A DNA stretch of 64,000 nt, taken from contig JAKQOW010000036.1 of NCBI GenBank assembly GCA_029565065.1, forward strand, positions 123,846 through 187,845. Direction: 5' to 3'. The notes under the pieces are model-generated. The model worked only from the letters and a program-made list of their open reading frames with translations. It was not told where the DNA came from and did no database searches. A program made the translations under genes and the position numbers. Positions 23,104 to 33,776 of this stretch are shown piece after piece; position 1 is the stretch's first letter; each line of letters opens with the position of its first letter. Source of the stretch: Acidobacteriota bacterium. Its GTDB lineage: Bacteria > Acidobacteriota > JAAYUB01.

Positions 23104-24418
23104 GGATGTAAACCTGGTAGCCGCCCAGGTTGTCCGTGGCGTTGTCGTCGTTGATGCCCAGGATCAGGCGCCCGCCGACGTTGGTCTGGAACACCCACAT
23201 GGAGCCGATGACGAAGGCGCCGGGGTTGTCGCCGATCCGTCCGATCAGGGCGCCCGTGTTGGCCTTGGAGATGGGTTTCCAGAATCCGCTGGCGGTGCCC
23301 GGGGCGCCGTCAGGATCGCAGAAGACCTTGCTGTTCCGTTTGTAGTATACCTGGCCCTTGGCCATGATCTCCACCACCTGGCCGGGGACGAGGTCGATGC
23401 CGGTGTCCAGCCAGGCGGTGTCGCCGGGCAGAGCCAGCGCCTTGCGGCCCGTGTACACGGGCTTGCTGGCCGGCGCGGCGGCCGCCCCGCCGGCGGCCTG
23501 GCCGCGGCCATCCTGGTCCAGGGATGCCAGCGCGGCCGAGAGGGTCTTCTCCTGCTGCGGCGGCGGCATCGGCATGGCGGCCATGCGCTCCTTGACCAGA
23601 TCGAACGACCGCGTGGTCTTGGTCAGGGAGGCGGCGGATGCGTACTGGCTGCGGACCTCCGCCTCCATGTTCTTGACGCGCTCCGCCGGCAGGGGATGGG
23701 TGCTCATGAAGGCCATGGCGGTGGAGCCCTTCTTCATGCTCTCCGCGTTGAGCCGCTGGAACATGCTGATCATGCCGCCGGGATCGTAACCGGACTGGAC
23801 CATCGTGGCCATGCCCAGCTTGTCCGCCTGGCGCTCGTGGTCGCGGCTGAACTTCATGCTGGTCAGGGCGACGCCCACCCCGCCCAGGGCGCTGATGATC
23901 TCGCCCCAGCGTTCGCTCTTGGCACCCACGCCAATGCCGGCGCCCATCACGAGGCCCGTGAGCAGCAGCTGCTTGGACATCTGGTTCGTGGAGTGGCGGC
24001 CCACCACGTGGGCGATCTCATGGCCGATGACGCCGGCGACCTCGCTCTCGCTGCCAGCGGTGTTGATGAGACCCCGGTTGATGTAGATATAGCCTCCCGG
24101 CAATGCGAACGCGTTGATCTCGCCGGTGTTGACCACCTGAAACTCGTAGCCGATATCCGGACGGAGCGAATTCTGGGCCAGTTTCTGGCCGATCTGGTTG
24201 ATGTAGGACTGGACGAACGAATCCTGCACCAGGTCCAGCTTGGTCTTCAGCTCATCGGAATACTGCTTCCCCATGGACTTCTCCTGCTCTTCGGAGAAGA
24301 AATTCAATCCGCCGCCCACCTTCTCCTGCTTCTTCTCGGCAGCGACAGCGCCCGTCATCGGTAAAAACGCCAACAATCCGATGACGAAAACGCTCAGCCA
24401 TACATGCCGTCGGCTCAT
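23093..24418 (-). CDS. Exported M48 metallopeptidase with C-terminal LecA-like lectin domain
   Basis: 441 aa; GGAGGATACC precedes the ATG at 24418. A signal peptide (residues 5-27) is followed by the M48 domain with zinc site GHEIAHVVGRH (about 131-141), the third ligand region KFSRDHERQADKLG and NAFALPGG, as in BepA/LoiP-type periplasmic proteases. An Ala/Pro-rich linker (about 315-330) leads to a domain of about 110 residues resembling the PA-IL galactophilic lectin: LVPGQVVEIMAKGQVYY, CDPDG, TGALIGRIGDN, FVIGSMWVF, GRLILGINDDN, GGYQVYI. Such tails may bind glycans or the cell surface. Envelope protein quality control is the likely role. Confidence 0.9.
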   Translation of the reverse strand: MSRRHVWLSVFVIGLLAFLPMTGAVAAEKKQEKVGGGLNFFSEEQEKSMGKQYSDELKTKLDLVQDSFVQSYINQIGQKLAQNSLRPDIGYEFQVVNTGEINAFALPGGYIYINRGLINTAGSESEVAGVIGHEIAHVVGRHSTNQMSKQLLLTGLVMGAGIGVGAKSERWGEIISALGGVGVALTSMKFSRDHERQADKLGMATMVQSGYDPGGMISMFQRLNAESMKKGSTAMAFMSTHPLPAERVKNMEAEVRSQYASAASLTKTTRSFDLVKERMAAMPMPPPQQEKTLSAALASLDQDGRGQAAGGAAAAPASKPVYTGRKALALPGDTAWLDTGIDLVPGQVVEIMAKGQVYYKRNSKVFCDPDGAPGTASGFWKPISKANTGALIGRIGDNPGAFVIGSMWVFQTNVGGRLILGINDDNATDNLGGYQVYILVR

Positions 24419-24460
24419 GGTATCCTCCAACTTACCGGGTGGAATGTTCATTTCACTGAC

Positions 24461-24470
24461 AGTATAATAA
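24461..24470. promoter_or_regulatory. Shared AT-rich promoter core between divergent M48 and PHP genes
   Basis: AGTATAATAA holds TATAAT on the plus strand (24463-24468) and TATTAT/TATACT on the minus strand, in a 76-bp divergent gap. The matching -35 boxes are weak on both sides, so only the -10 core is proposed. Confidence 0.35.
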
Positions 24471-24494
24471 CACACTCCTCGGATGGAAGAATGT

Positions 24495-25316
24495 ATGCGT
24501 AAAGATTACCATCTGCACACCGAAGTTTCAGACGGCCGCTGGCTGCCGACGGACATTTTCCGCACCGCCGCCCGGCTGGGCATCGACGAAATCTCCATCA
24601 CGGACCATGACGCGGTGGGCGCGTACATTCACTTCGGCGACGTGCGCCGCGACGCCGCCGCGGCCGGCATCCGGCTGGTGCCGGGCGTTGAGTTGGACAG
24701 CGCCCATGGCGGGGTGGAAATCCACATGCTCGGTTACGAGCTGGACCCGGTTCACCCCGGCCTCACCGCCTATCTCGGTGAGGTGCAGCGACTGCGTCGC
24801 GACCGGCTCCAGGCGCTGGTGGGGCGGATCAACGACGCCCTGGGCGCACCGGCCCTGGATGCCGCGGCCGTCTTCCGGCCGTGGCGCGACACCTGCATGA
24901 TGCCCCACCTGATCCAGCCTCTCCTGGTTGACGGCCGTTTCCCGGACTACCGCACCGCCAAGCGCTGGATCAAGGAAACCGTGGGCCTGCCCGTGGAAGT
25001 GCCCAAGCCCGCCGTGGCGGACGCCATCGCCCTGATCCGCGCCGCGGGCGGCTGGGCGGCGCTGGCGCATCCGGGTTTCTGCAGCGGCAATGGCGACCTC
25101 GACCTGGAGGCGTTCGTGGCGGCGTGCCGCGATTGGGGGATGACGGGGCTGGAGGTGGAGTACCGTTATCGCGGATCCGTCGAGTTCCCCAGTCGGGTGG
25201 AGGAAGACCAGTTTGTGGCTCGGATGCGCGAACTGGCACGCCGCTTCGGCCTGCGGGCCACCCGCGGGAGCGATGCGCACCAGGCCGTCGAGATGGAGAC
25301 TTTCGCCGCGGATTAA
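24495..25316 (+). CDS. PHP-domain metal-dependent phosphoesterase
   Basis: 273 aa from the ATG at 24495 with GGAAGA upstream (ATG 24483 is an alternative with no ribosome site). The four PHP metal motifs are visible: DYHLHTEVSDG, SITDHDAVGAY, LVPGVELDS with EIHMLGY, and the C-terminal TRGSDAHQ. Related enzymes hydrolyse nucleoside 3',5'-bisphosphates or the 5' ends of short RNAs (the YciV/RNase AM group). An RNA-linked role would suit the RtcB/archease neighbours, but this is inference. It is divergent from the M48 gene. Confidence 0.9.
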   Translation: MRKDYHLHTEVSDGRWLPTDIFRTAARLGIDEISITDHDAVGAYIHFGDVRRDAAAAGIRLVPGVELDSAHGGVEIHMLGYELDPVHPGLTAYLGEVQRLRRDRLQALVGRINDALGAPALDAAAVFRPWRDTCMMPHLIQPLLVDGRFPDYRTAKRWIKETVGLPVEVPKPAVADAIALIRAAGGWAALAHPGFCSGNGDLDLEAFVAACRDWGMTGLEVEYRYRGSVEFPSRVEEDQFVARMRELARRFGLRATRGSDAHQAVEMETFAAD

Positions 25317-25339
25317 TAATTTCGATATTTATTAAGCTC

Positions 25340-25368
25340 TAGACAAATGTTGAAATACAGCCTATAAT
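25340..25368 (+). promoter_or_regulatory. Strong sigma-70-type promoter of the first glutamate dehydrogenase
   Basis: TAGACA (25340-25345), a 17-bp spacer and a consensus TATAAT (25363-25368). It lies 95 bp before the ATG at 25464, whose ribosome site is GAGGAG. No riboswitch is recognised in the leader. Confidence 0.65.
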
Positions 25369-25463
25369 GCCATTTTTGCCGCCGTCCGCTGTGAATACGC
25401 CCGGTGATCTGAAGCGGCCGCAACGGTTTCAAATGAAATATCTCTGTTCGAGGAGTAATAGTC

Positions 25464-26750
<1,287 letters not shown>

Positions 26751-26780
26751 GCGTTTCTCTCTGACACAGTGTCTCCGAAC

Positions 26781-26810
26781 AGCCGGCTGGCCTCAGCCGG
26801 CTTTTTTTTT
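26781..26810 (+). terminator. Intrinsic terminator of glutamate dehydrogenase 1
   Basis: The AGCCGGCT stem (26781-26788 with 26795-26802) and a six-base loop are followed by an unbroken run of nine T. This is a textbook Rho-independent terminator 30 bp after the stop. Confidence 0.9.
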
Positions 26811-26829
26811 ATTACCGCCGCCGAATTCG

Positions 26830-28258
<1,429 letters not shown>

Positions 28259-28283
28259 CTCACCTTCTCCTTCCCAAAACGCA

Positions 28284-28317
28284 AACAGGCGGCCTTCGGG
28301 CCGCCTGTTCTGTTTTT
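28284..28317. terminator. Strong, probably bidirectional intrinsic terminator
   Basis: The 11-bp stem AACAGGCGGCC/GGCCGCCTGTT (28284-28294, 28299-28309) has a stable TTCG tetraloop. T-rich sequence follows on the plus strand (TGTTTTT to 28317), and on the minus strand TTTGCGTTTT follows. It ends gdhA (plus) and also faces the end of the minus-strand operon. Confidence 0.9.
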
Positions 28318-28343
28318 GCCTTCAAATCCGGGGGGCGGAACCG

Positions 28344-30713
28344 CTATTTGCCGTTCCGGGTCAGGAACGCCACCGCCTTCTCATTGTCGCCGTCCATGAG
28401 AATGGACACCGTGGCGCCTTCGGTGGCTTTGGGCACGTGCACCACCTGGATGATGTGCTCCAGCGGATCGGTGCCGGGCATGACCCGCCGCAGGACGTTG
28501 GGGGACTCCTTCAGGAACGCCTCGTTGAAGACGAGCCCCGGCTCGTCGGGGTACAGGGGCAGGTACCGGATGTTGGCCTCCACCAGGTCCTGGAAGAAAT
28601 GGGTGCCGAACGACAGCTCGGGCACGTAGCCCTTCTTGCTGCGGGCGATCTCGATGAGCATGGCCGTGTTGTTGATGTCGCTGTAGGTGACCCGGACCCC
28701 CAGTTTGATGTCGCCGCGGCTCCCCCAGCGCCCCGGCCCCATCAGGATGAACTTGCGGGTGGGCAGCCGGTGGTTCAGCTCGCCCACCACCTTGCCCACC
28801 TGGATCAGGTCGTCCATGTTGCTGATAGCGTCGTAGGCGATGGGATCGACGTAGACGATGTACTCCACTCCGTCAATCTGACCGGTGGTGATGTAGCGAT
28901 TCGCCGTGAACAGAACGGAGTCGCCCGGAATGTCCGTCGGGATCGACACGTTCGTGATGGCGCCGGCGCCGTAACTCTGGGGCCGGCACTGCAGCAGGTA
29001 GGGCCGGTGGACGTCGCCGTCGCAGGCAAACTCGATGTCCACCGGGAAACCGAGCTCCTTCTCCAGGATGGTGAGGATGGCCATAAGCTCGGGGATGAAC
29101 GGGCTGCGCTCGATGAGGTTGGTGAAGGTGATCAGGGGGATGCCCGACTTCAGGTCCATCAGGGCGCCGACCGGCGGCACGATCTGACCTTCCCGGTACA
29201 TGGCCACTATCTGGGAGAGGGCGGGGAAGTCGTGGCCCAGCTCCTTGAGCAGCCGGTCGAAAGTCAGGGTTTCGAACCGGCGGCTCTCGAGGTTGATCAC
29301 GTCGATGTACTTCTGCGAGTAACGGAGCACGTCCTCGGGGGTGACGTTCACGCGGAGGTTGGGCTGGCCGGGCGAGATCAGGACCGGATAGTCCTCGCCC
29401 ACCCGGTCGACGGCCCGAGTGCCCAGCCCCGCCACCAGGCGGATGATCCCGTCGGTGCGGCGGATCCGCGGCGACCAGCGGAATTCGTTCCGGCTGAAAG
29501 CGACCCCGGCGAAGGCGGGAAAGAAGTACTTGCCCACGCGGCGGCCCACCACCTCCTGGATCAGGACCGCCATCTCCTCGTGGAAATCGATCAGGCCGCG
29601 CTCGCGGCGGTACTCCAGCGGATCGGGGGAAAACACGCTGGCGTACACCTCGAGGATGGCGTTCACGAGCCCCTCAAGGCGCTCCTTCTTGCTGCCCTGA
29701 TTGGCGACGAACAGGCTCTTGTACTTGCCGGCGAACGAGGAGCCGGCGCTGTCCTCCAGCAGACTGGATGAGCGCACCACGAGGGGCCGCTCCCCAAAGT
29801 CGTCGAGCGCCAGACTGAGTCCGGCGATGATTTCGGGCGACAGGGCGGAGTTCTTGAAGATCTGCTCCAGGTAGAAATGCTCCTGTCGGATCTCGGAGGG
29901 GTCGCGGTACTTGATGTTGGGCATCTCCTCCAGGGCATTGTAGTTGAGAAAATCCATGATGCCGTCGGAGGTCACGTACCAGGTTTTGGGCGTGCAGACG
30001 TTGCGCAGGAGAACGTTCTGCTGCTTGACCGACTCCAGGATGGACTCGGCCCGGAACAGGCCGGCGGCCTTGCCGCCCAGCTTGCCCACGCCGGAGGCCG
30101 GGCCGATGGTCCGGGACAGGATGTCGGCGAAGTCGGCCACGTCGACGTGCTTCTTGGTGGTGTTGATGTAGTCCAGGTTTTCGCTGTAGAAACGCCGGAT
30201 CAGGGCAACGCGCAGACCCTGGTTCTCCTCGGGCGACAGGCTGCGCTGGGCGTCGGGCATGAGACTGAACCGGTGCACCGCGTCGGTCACCTCGCCGAGC
30301 TGGACGTCCCGCTTGCCAGCGGCCAGGGTGAGGAAGCGCGCCTGCTCGTGCCGCAGCCACAGCCGCAGCATCCGGCCGATCTCCTCGTCGAGTAGCTCGT
30401 TGTTGGCGATGCGGAAGATTTCATCGGCGAACTGCTCGAAGACGTTGCGGTCGTAGCGCGGCGCGGGCTCGTTGGGGTTGAAGCCCATCGCGGCGTAGAC
30501 CTTCTCGCCTTCGGCGCGCAGCCGCTCGATGAAACCGGCAACATCCTTGATGTTGCGCTTGAAGAGGTAGTTCATCATCTTGCGGCTGATGCGGTTGAGC
30601 AGAATGGGGTTGGTCTCCCGCAGCAGGTCGACGATGACCCGCCACTCCGGCTTGGCTTCCGGCCGGGGCTCCGGCCGGAAGTCCGGCTTGGGGTCCGGTT
30701 TGGAATCGGTCAT
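28344..30713 (-). CDS. PEP/pyruvate-binding-domain protein A (PPDK N-domain-like)
   Basis: 789 aa from the ATG at 30713 with GGAGG upstream. A charged Pro-rich N-terminus and a helical region (about 25-200) precede a PPDK/PEP-synthase-type ATP-grasp domain. Its markers are IGPASGVGKLGGKAAGLF, LVVRSSSLLEDSAGSSFAGKYKSLF, VLIQEVVGRRVGKYFFPAFAGVAFSRN and the acidic IEFACDGD near PYLLQCRPQS. The C-terminal part carries GPGRWGSRGD and SFGTHFFQDLVEA, which also occur in protein B. The central phosphohistidine domain and the C-terminal PEP-binding barrel of true PPDK or PpsA are absent, so it should not run the full dikinase reaction. Function unknown; probably an ATP-dependent phosphotransfer or sensing protein. 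Last gene of the operon with B and glutamate dehydrogenase 3. Confidence 0.85.
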   Translation of the reverse strand: MTDSKPDPKPDFRPEPRPEAKPEWRVIVDLLRETNPILLNRISRKMMNYLFKRNIKDVAGFIERLRAEGEKVYAAMGFNPNEPAPRYDRNVFEQFADEIFRIANNELLDEEIGRMLRLWLRHEQARFLTLAAGKRDVQLGEVTDAVHRFSLMPDAQRSLSPEENQGLRVALIRRFYSENLDYINTTKKHVDVADFADILSRTIGPASGVGKLGGKAAGLFRAESILESVKQQNVLLRNVCTPKTWYVTSDGIMDFLNYNALEEMPNIKYRDPSEIRQEHFYLEQIFKNSALSPEIIAGLSLALDDFGERPLVVRSSSLLEDSAGSSFAGKYKSLFVANQGSKKERLEGLVNAILEVYASVFSPDPLEYRRERGLIDFHEEMAVLIQEVVGRRVGKYFFPAFAGVAFSRNEFRWSPRIRRTDGIIRLVAGLGTRAVDRVGEDYPVLISPGQPNLRVNVTPEDVLRYSQKYIDVINLESRRFETLTFDRLLKELGHDFPALSQIVAMYREGQIVPPVGALMDLKSGIPLITFTNLIERSPFIPELMAILTILEKELGFPVDIEFACDGDVHRPYLLQCRPQSYGAGAITNVSIPTDIPGDSVLFTANRYITTGQIDGVEYIVYVDPIAYDAISNMDDLIQVGKVVGELNHRLPTRKFILMGPGRWGSRGDIKLGVRVTYSDINNTAMLIEIARSKKGYVPELSFGTHFFQDLVEANIRYLPLYPDEPGLVFNEAFLKESPNVLRRVMPGTDPLEHIIQVVHVPKATEGATVSILMDGDNEKAVAFLTRNGK

Positions 30714-30736
30714 GCGCGTTCCTCCCTGGCGTGCGG

Positions 30737-33700
30737 TCACTCCGCGGGCCGCGCCGTCTTGAAAATCACTCCGTGCCCGATCCGGCCGTCAATGCGCACC
30801 TCGAGCGACGGGGCCACCCGGACGTGCCGCAGGTGCTCGGTTTCCTGCTCCGCCGGCAGGGCGTTGAGCCAGTCCCAGTCGATGCGGCCGTCCTCCGGAT
30901 TCATGGGCACCGAGAAGTACCCGATGCGCAGCGAGGTGATGTTCTGGAAGAAATGGGAACCCTGCGACGGATCGACGTTGAGCTGGGGCAGGCTGACCTC
31001 GACGATGACCTTGGCCCCGTTGATCTGGCCCCAGTGCACGGGAATCCCCAGCCACGGGTCCGATGAGCCCCAGCGGCCGGGGCCGGCCAGGATGTACGGC
31101 CGCTTCGCCTCGCGCAACCCCTGGTTGAGCCGGTCCACTTCCATGGCGATGCGCGGCGTGTCGGCGGCGGTGAAGTTCTCGGTCTTGACGTACACGACGT
31201 CGGCGATCTCGCGGAAGATCCCGTTGCCCAGCACCCGGGTGCTGAAGCCGAACGTGGCCGCGGGATCCAGCCCGCCGAGATCCACGGCCACCAGCTCGTC
31301 GCTGACCACCATGGGCCGGACCTGCAGGAGACCGAACCGGGCGGGCAGGCCCCGGGCGGGATCCAGCGTGCCGGCGAACTCCATCTCGATGGGGCAGCCC
31401 ATGGCGTCCGCAGCGAGCCGGAGGAGCTGGATCAGAATCTTCGACAGCGGCATGACCTCGTTCTTGAGGATGTGGGCGAAGGTGATGATCCGGGGACCCG
31501 CGGCGTTGGTGCCGTCGTACACCCGGTCTTCGCGCGCCGCGAAGGTGGAGGCCAGATACTTGAGCGCGCCGTCCTGCTCGGCCGCCTGCAGGGGCAGGTG
31601 CACCAGGTACTGGTCCTCGTCGTCGTAGGCCCGGGAGTAGAAGTCCTTCATGTTGATGGCATAGAAGTCCTTCTGCGAGTGGTTCAGCATGTCCTTGATG
31701 GTGCCGAACTGGGGGATCACCCGCGGGTAGGCCGGACAGTACCGGAGCACGGCCCCGCCGTCGACGACGGTCTTGCCCAAACCCAGCGCGAGACTGACCA
31801 CGCCGTTTTCCGGACGGGCATAGCCGGCCGGGTAATAGTTGTAGGAACAGCCGACGCCGGAAAAATCCGGGTAGAACCGGTCCCGGTACAGGCGGCCCAC
31901 CACCTCCTGGATGATCACCGCCATCTTCTCTTCCTCGATCCGGTGGTTGGTGGACTCGATGTAGGCCTTGGCTTTGCGGAAGAATGTCGAGGCGTATACC
32001 AGCTTGATGGCGTTGGCCAGATCCTTGAACCGGGCGTCGGTCTCGGTGTGGTTGTTCGGGAGCATCTTGGTGGCGTAGATTCCGGCGAACGGCTGGTAGA
32101 GGGCGTCCTCCAACAGGCTGGAGGATCGCACCGCCAGCGGCACCTTGACGTAGCGGACCAAGTCCCGCAGGTCGCCGACGATCGTGGGCGGCAGGTCGGC
32201 GTTGAGAAAACGGCTGACGATGAGACGGTCCGACGTTTCCCGCGCCGCGAACTCCCACAGCTCGTTCCGGGCCATGAACGCGTCGAAGACGTCGGTGCCG
32301 ATGACCAGCGTCTTGGGGATGGCGATCTGGACGCCCGGATATGCGTCTTCAGCCAAATGCTCGCTGAGCAGCTTGTCGGAGAAGGCCAGCCCGCGGGCCT
32401 TGCCGCCGAGCGAGCCGGGCCCGAGCCGCATGAAGCGGCAGTAACTGTCGTACATGCTCCGGGAGAACCGCACGATGCCGCCGCGCTGGATGCGGCGGTG
32501 ATGATCGTCCCATTCCTGCCGCAGGCGCTGGCGCATGGCGCCGGGGTCGTCACCGCCGGCGGCTGCCGGAAGGTCAAAGCGCTCCGCCAGCCGGAACTCC
32601 GTGCGGGCGACCAGCCAGCGGCGCAACTCGCCCTGCCGGACAAGCCGGAGCAGCACGGCGTCGGGCACCGTTTCGAGGACGCCCATGAGCGCGGACAGCC
32701 GGTTGACCCGCGCGACGGGGCGCCCGGTGTCGTCCCGGATGATCAGCTCGCCGAATCCGAACCGATCGTGCAGGAACTTGCGGAAATCGGCGGTCAGCGT
32801 GGGGCTCGTCTTGAGCAGGAACCCCGCGCCCAGGCGCTGCGCCGCCTCGGCCAGTTCCGGTTCGCTGGACTGGAGCAACACCGGCAGGTGGGGCGACCGG
32901 CGCTGCACCATCCGGACGAAGTCCAGCCCCGCCTCTGGATCGACGTGACCGCCCCGTGGGAACTGAACGTCGGAGATCACCCCCAGCAGATTGTCCCGGA
33001 AAGAGTCGAAGACCGCCTCGGCCTGTTCATAGGTGTTGGCCAGGTGGACCTTGGGGCGCGCCTTCTGGCGGAGGACGCGCTGTTCGAAGGTCAGCTCCTC
33101 CTGCAACAGCTCGTTTGTCTGGTCCCAGAGCTCCTCGAAGAGCGTCGGCAGGTAGACCGAGTAGAAGCGGGGCGAGTCCTCGATGAGCAGCAGATTGTGG
33201 ACGCCGACGTTCTCCGTGTCCGACCGGGCGTTCTTGAGATCCTCGATGTACTGGATGATTCCCAACAGGATTTTCCCGTCGCCCTGCCACACGAAGATCT
33301 GGTCGACGCTCTGGCGGTCGTTGAGCTCCATCAGCCGCTGGAGCTCCGGCGTGTTGAACGCCAGCAGCACCACCGGCACGTCCGGCTGCGCCTCCTTGAC
33401 CTTGCGGCCGAAGGTGAAGGGGTCCATGTCCCCCATCCGCATGATGCTGACCACCAGGTCGTAGTGTGCCTCACCGAGCGCTTCGAGGGCGGCCTGGCTG
33501 CCGGACACGCGGTGCAGGATGGGTACATACCCCAGGTCGCGCTGCTTGTATGCCAGTCCCAGCAGGTCGGAGAGTCGGCCGTCCTCCTCGAGAATGAAGT
33601 AATCGTACAGGCTGGCCACCAGCAGGACCTGGCGGATCTTGTACGGCATCAGCTTCTGCAGAGGCGCGGTGAACAGCTGCTCGTAGGAGAGCGGGCGCGA

Positions 33701-33748
33701 CGGGTCCGCGGCGGGAGCCTGACCCAGATTGTCGGTGGACCGGTTCAT
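30737..33748 (-). CDS. PEP/pyruvate-binding-domain protein B with response-regulator-like N-terminus
   Basis: 1003 aa. The first 330 residues look like two receiver-type Rossmann domains: IRQVLLVASLYDYFILEEDG ... DLVVSIMRMGDMDPFTF and VHNLLLIEDSPRFYSVYLPTLF ... GVISDVQFPRGGHVDPEAGLDFV ... FLLKTSPTL. The second keeps the acidic pair (LIEDS), an Asp in SDVQFPRGG and a Lys, so it may be phosphorylated. The rest (about 425-990) is a PPDK-N-like ATP-grasp unit: LGPGSLGGKARGLAF, LAVRSSSLLEDALYQPFAG, VIIQEVVGRLYRDRFYPDFSGVG, GPGRWGSSDP, SQGSHFFQN. It lacks the PPDK His and PEP domains, like its paralogue A 23 bp downstream. It follows glutamate dehydrogenase 3 by 28 bp. Confidence 0.85.
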   Translation of the reverse strand: MNRSTDNLGQAPAADPSRPLSYEQLFTAPLQKLMPYKIRQVLLVASLYDYFILEEDGRLSDLLGLAYKQRDLGYVPILHRVSGSQAALEALGEAHYDLVVSIMRMGDMDPFTFGRKVKEAQPDVPVVLLAFNTPELQRLMELNDRQSVDQIFVWQGDGKILLGIIQYIEDLKNARSDTENVGVHNLLLIEDSPRFYSVYLPTLFEELWDQTNELLQEELTFEQRVLRQKARPKVHLANTYEQAEAVFDSFRDNLLGVISDVQFPRGGHVDPEAGLDFVRMVQRRSPHLPVLLQSSEPELAEAAQRLGAGFLLKTSPTLTADFRKFLHDRFGFGELIIRDDTGRPVARVNRLSALMGVLETVPDAVLLRLVRQGELRRWLVARTEFRLAERFDLPAAAGGDDPGAMRQRLRQEWDDHHRRIQRGGIVRFSRSMYDSYCRFMRLGPGSLGGKARGLAFSDKLLSEHLAEDAYPGVQIAIPKTLVIGTDVFDAFMARNELWEFAARETSDRLIVSRFLNADLPPTIVGDLRDLVRYVKVPLAVRSSSLLEDALYQPFAGIYATKMLPNNHTETDARFKDLANAIKLVYASTFFRKAKAYIESTNHRIEEEKMAVIIQEVVGRLYRDRFYPDFSGVGCSYNYYPAGYARPENGVVSLALGLGKTVVDGGAVLRYCPAYPRVIPQFGTIKDMLNHSQKDFYAINMKDFYSRAYDDEDQYLVHLPLQAAEQDGALKYLASTFAAREDRVYDGTNAAGPRIITFAHILKNEVMPLSKILIQLLRLAADAMGCPIEMEFAGTLDPARGLPARFGLLQVRPMVVSDELVAVDLGGLDPAATFGFSTRVLGNGIFREIADVVYVKTENFTAADTPRIAMEVDRLNQGLREAKRPYILAGPGRWGSSDPWLGIPVHWGQINGAKVIVEVSLPQLNVDPSQGSHFFQNITSLRIGYFSVPMNPEDGRIDWDWLNALPAEQETEHLRHVRVAPSLEVRIDGRIGHGVIFKTARPAE

Positions 33749-33776
33749 GCTCGTCTCCCCGGGCGGGGCGGCCGCC

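Noticed and set aside
28344-33748. Annotation of proteins A and B as complete PPDK or PEP synthase
   Set aside because: The phosphohistidine swivel domain and the PEP-binding barrel are not found in either protein.
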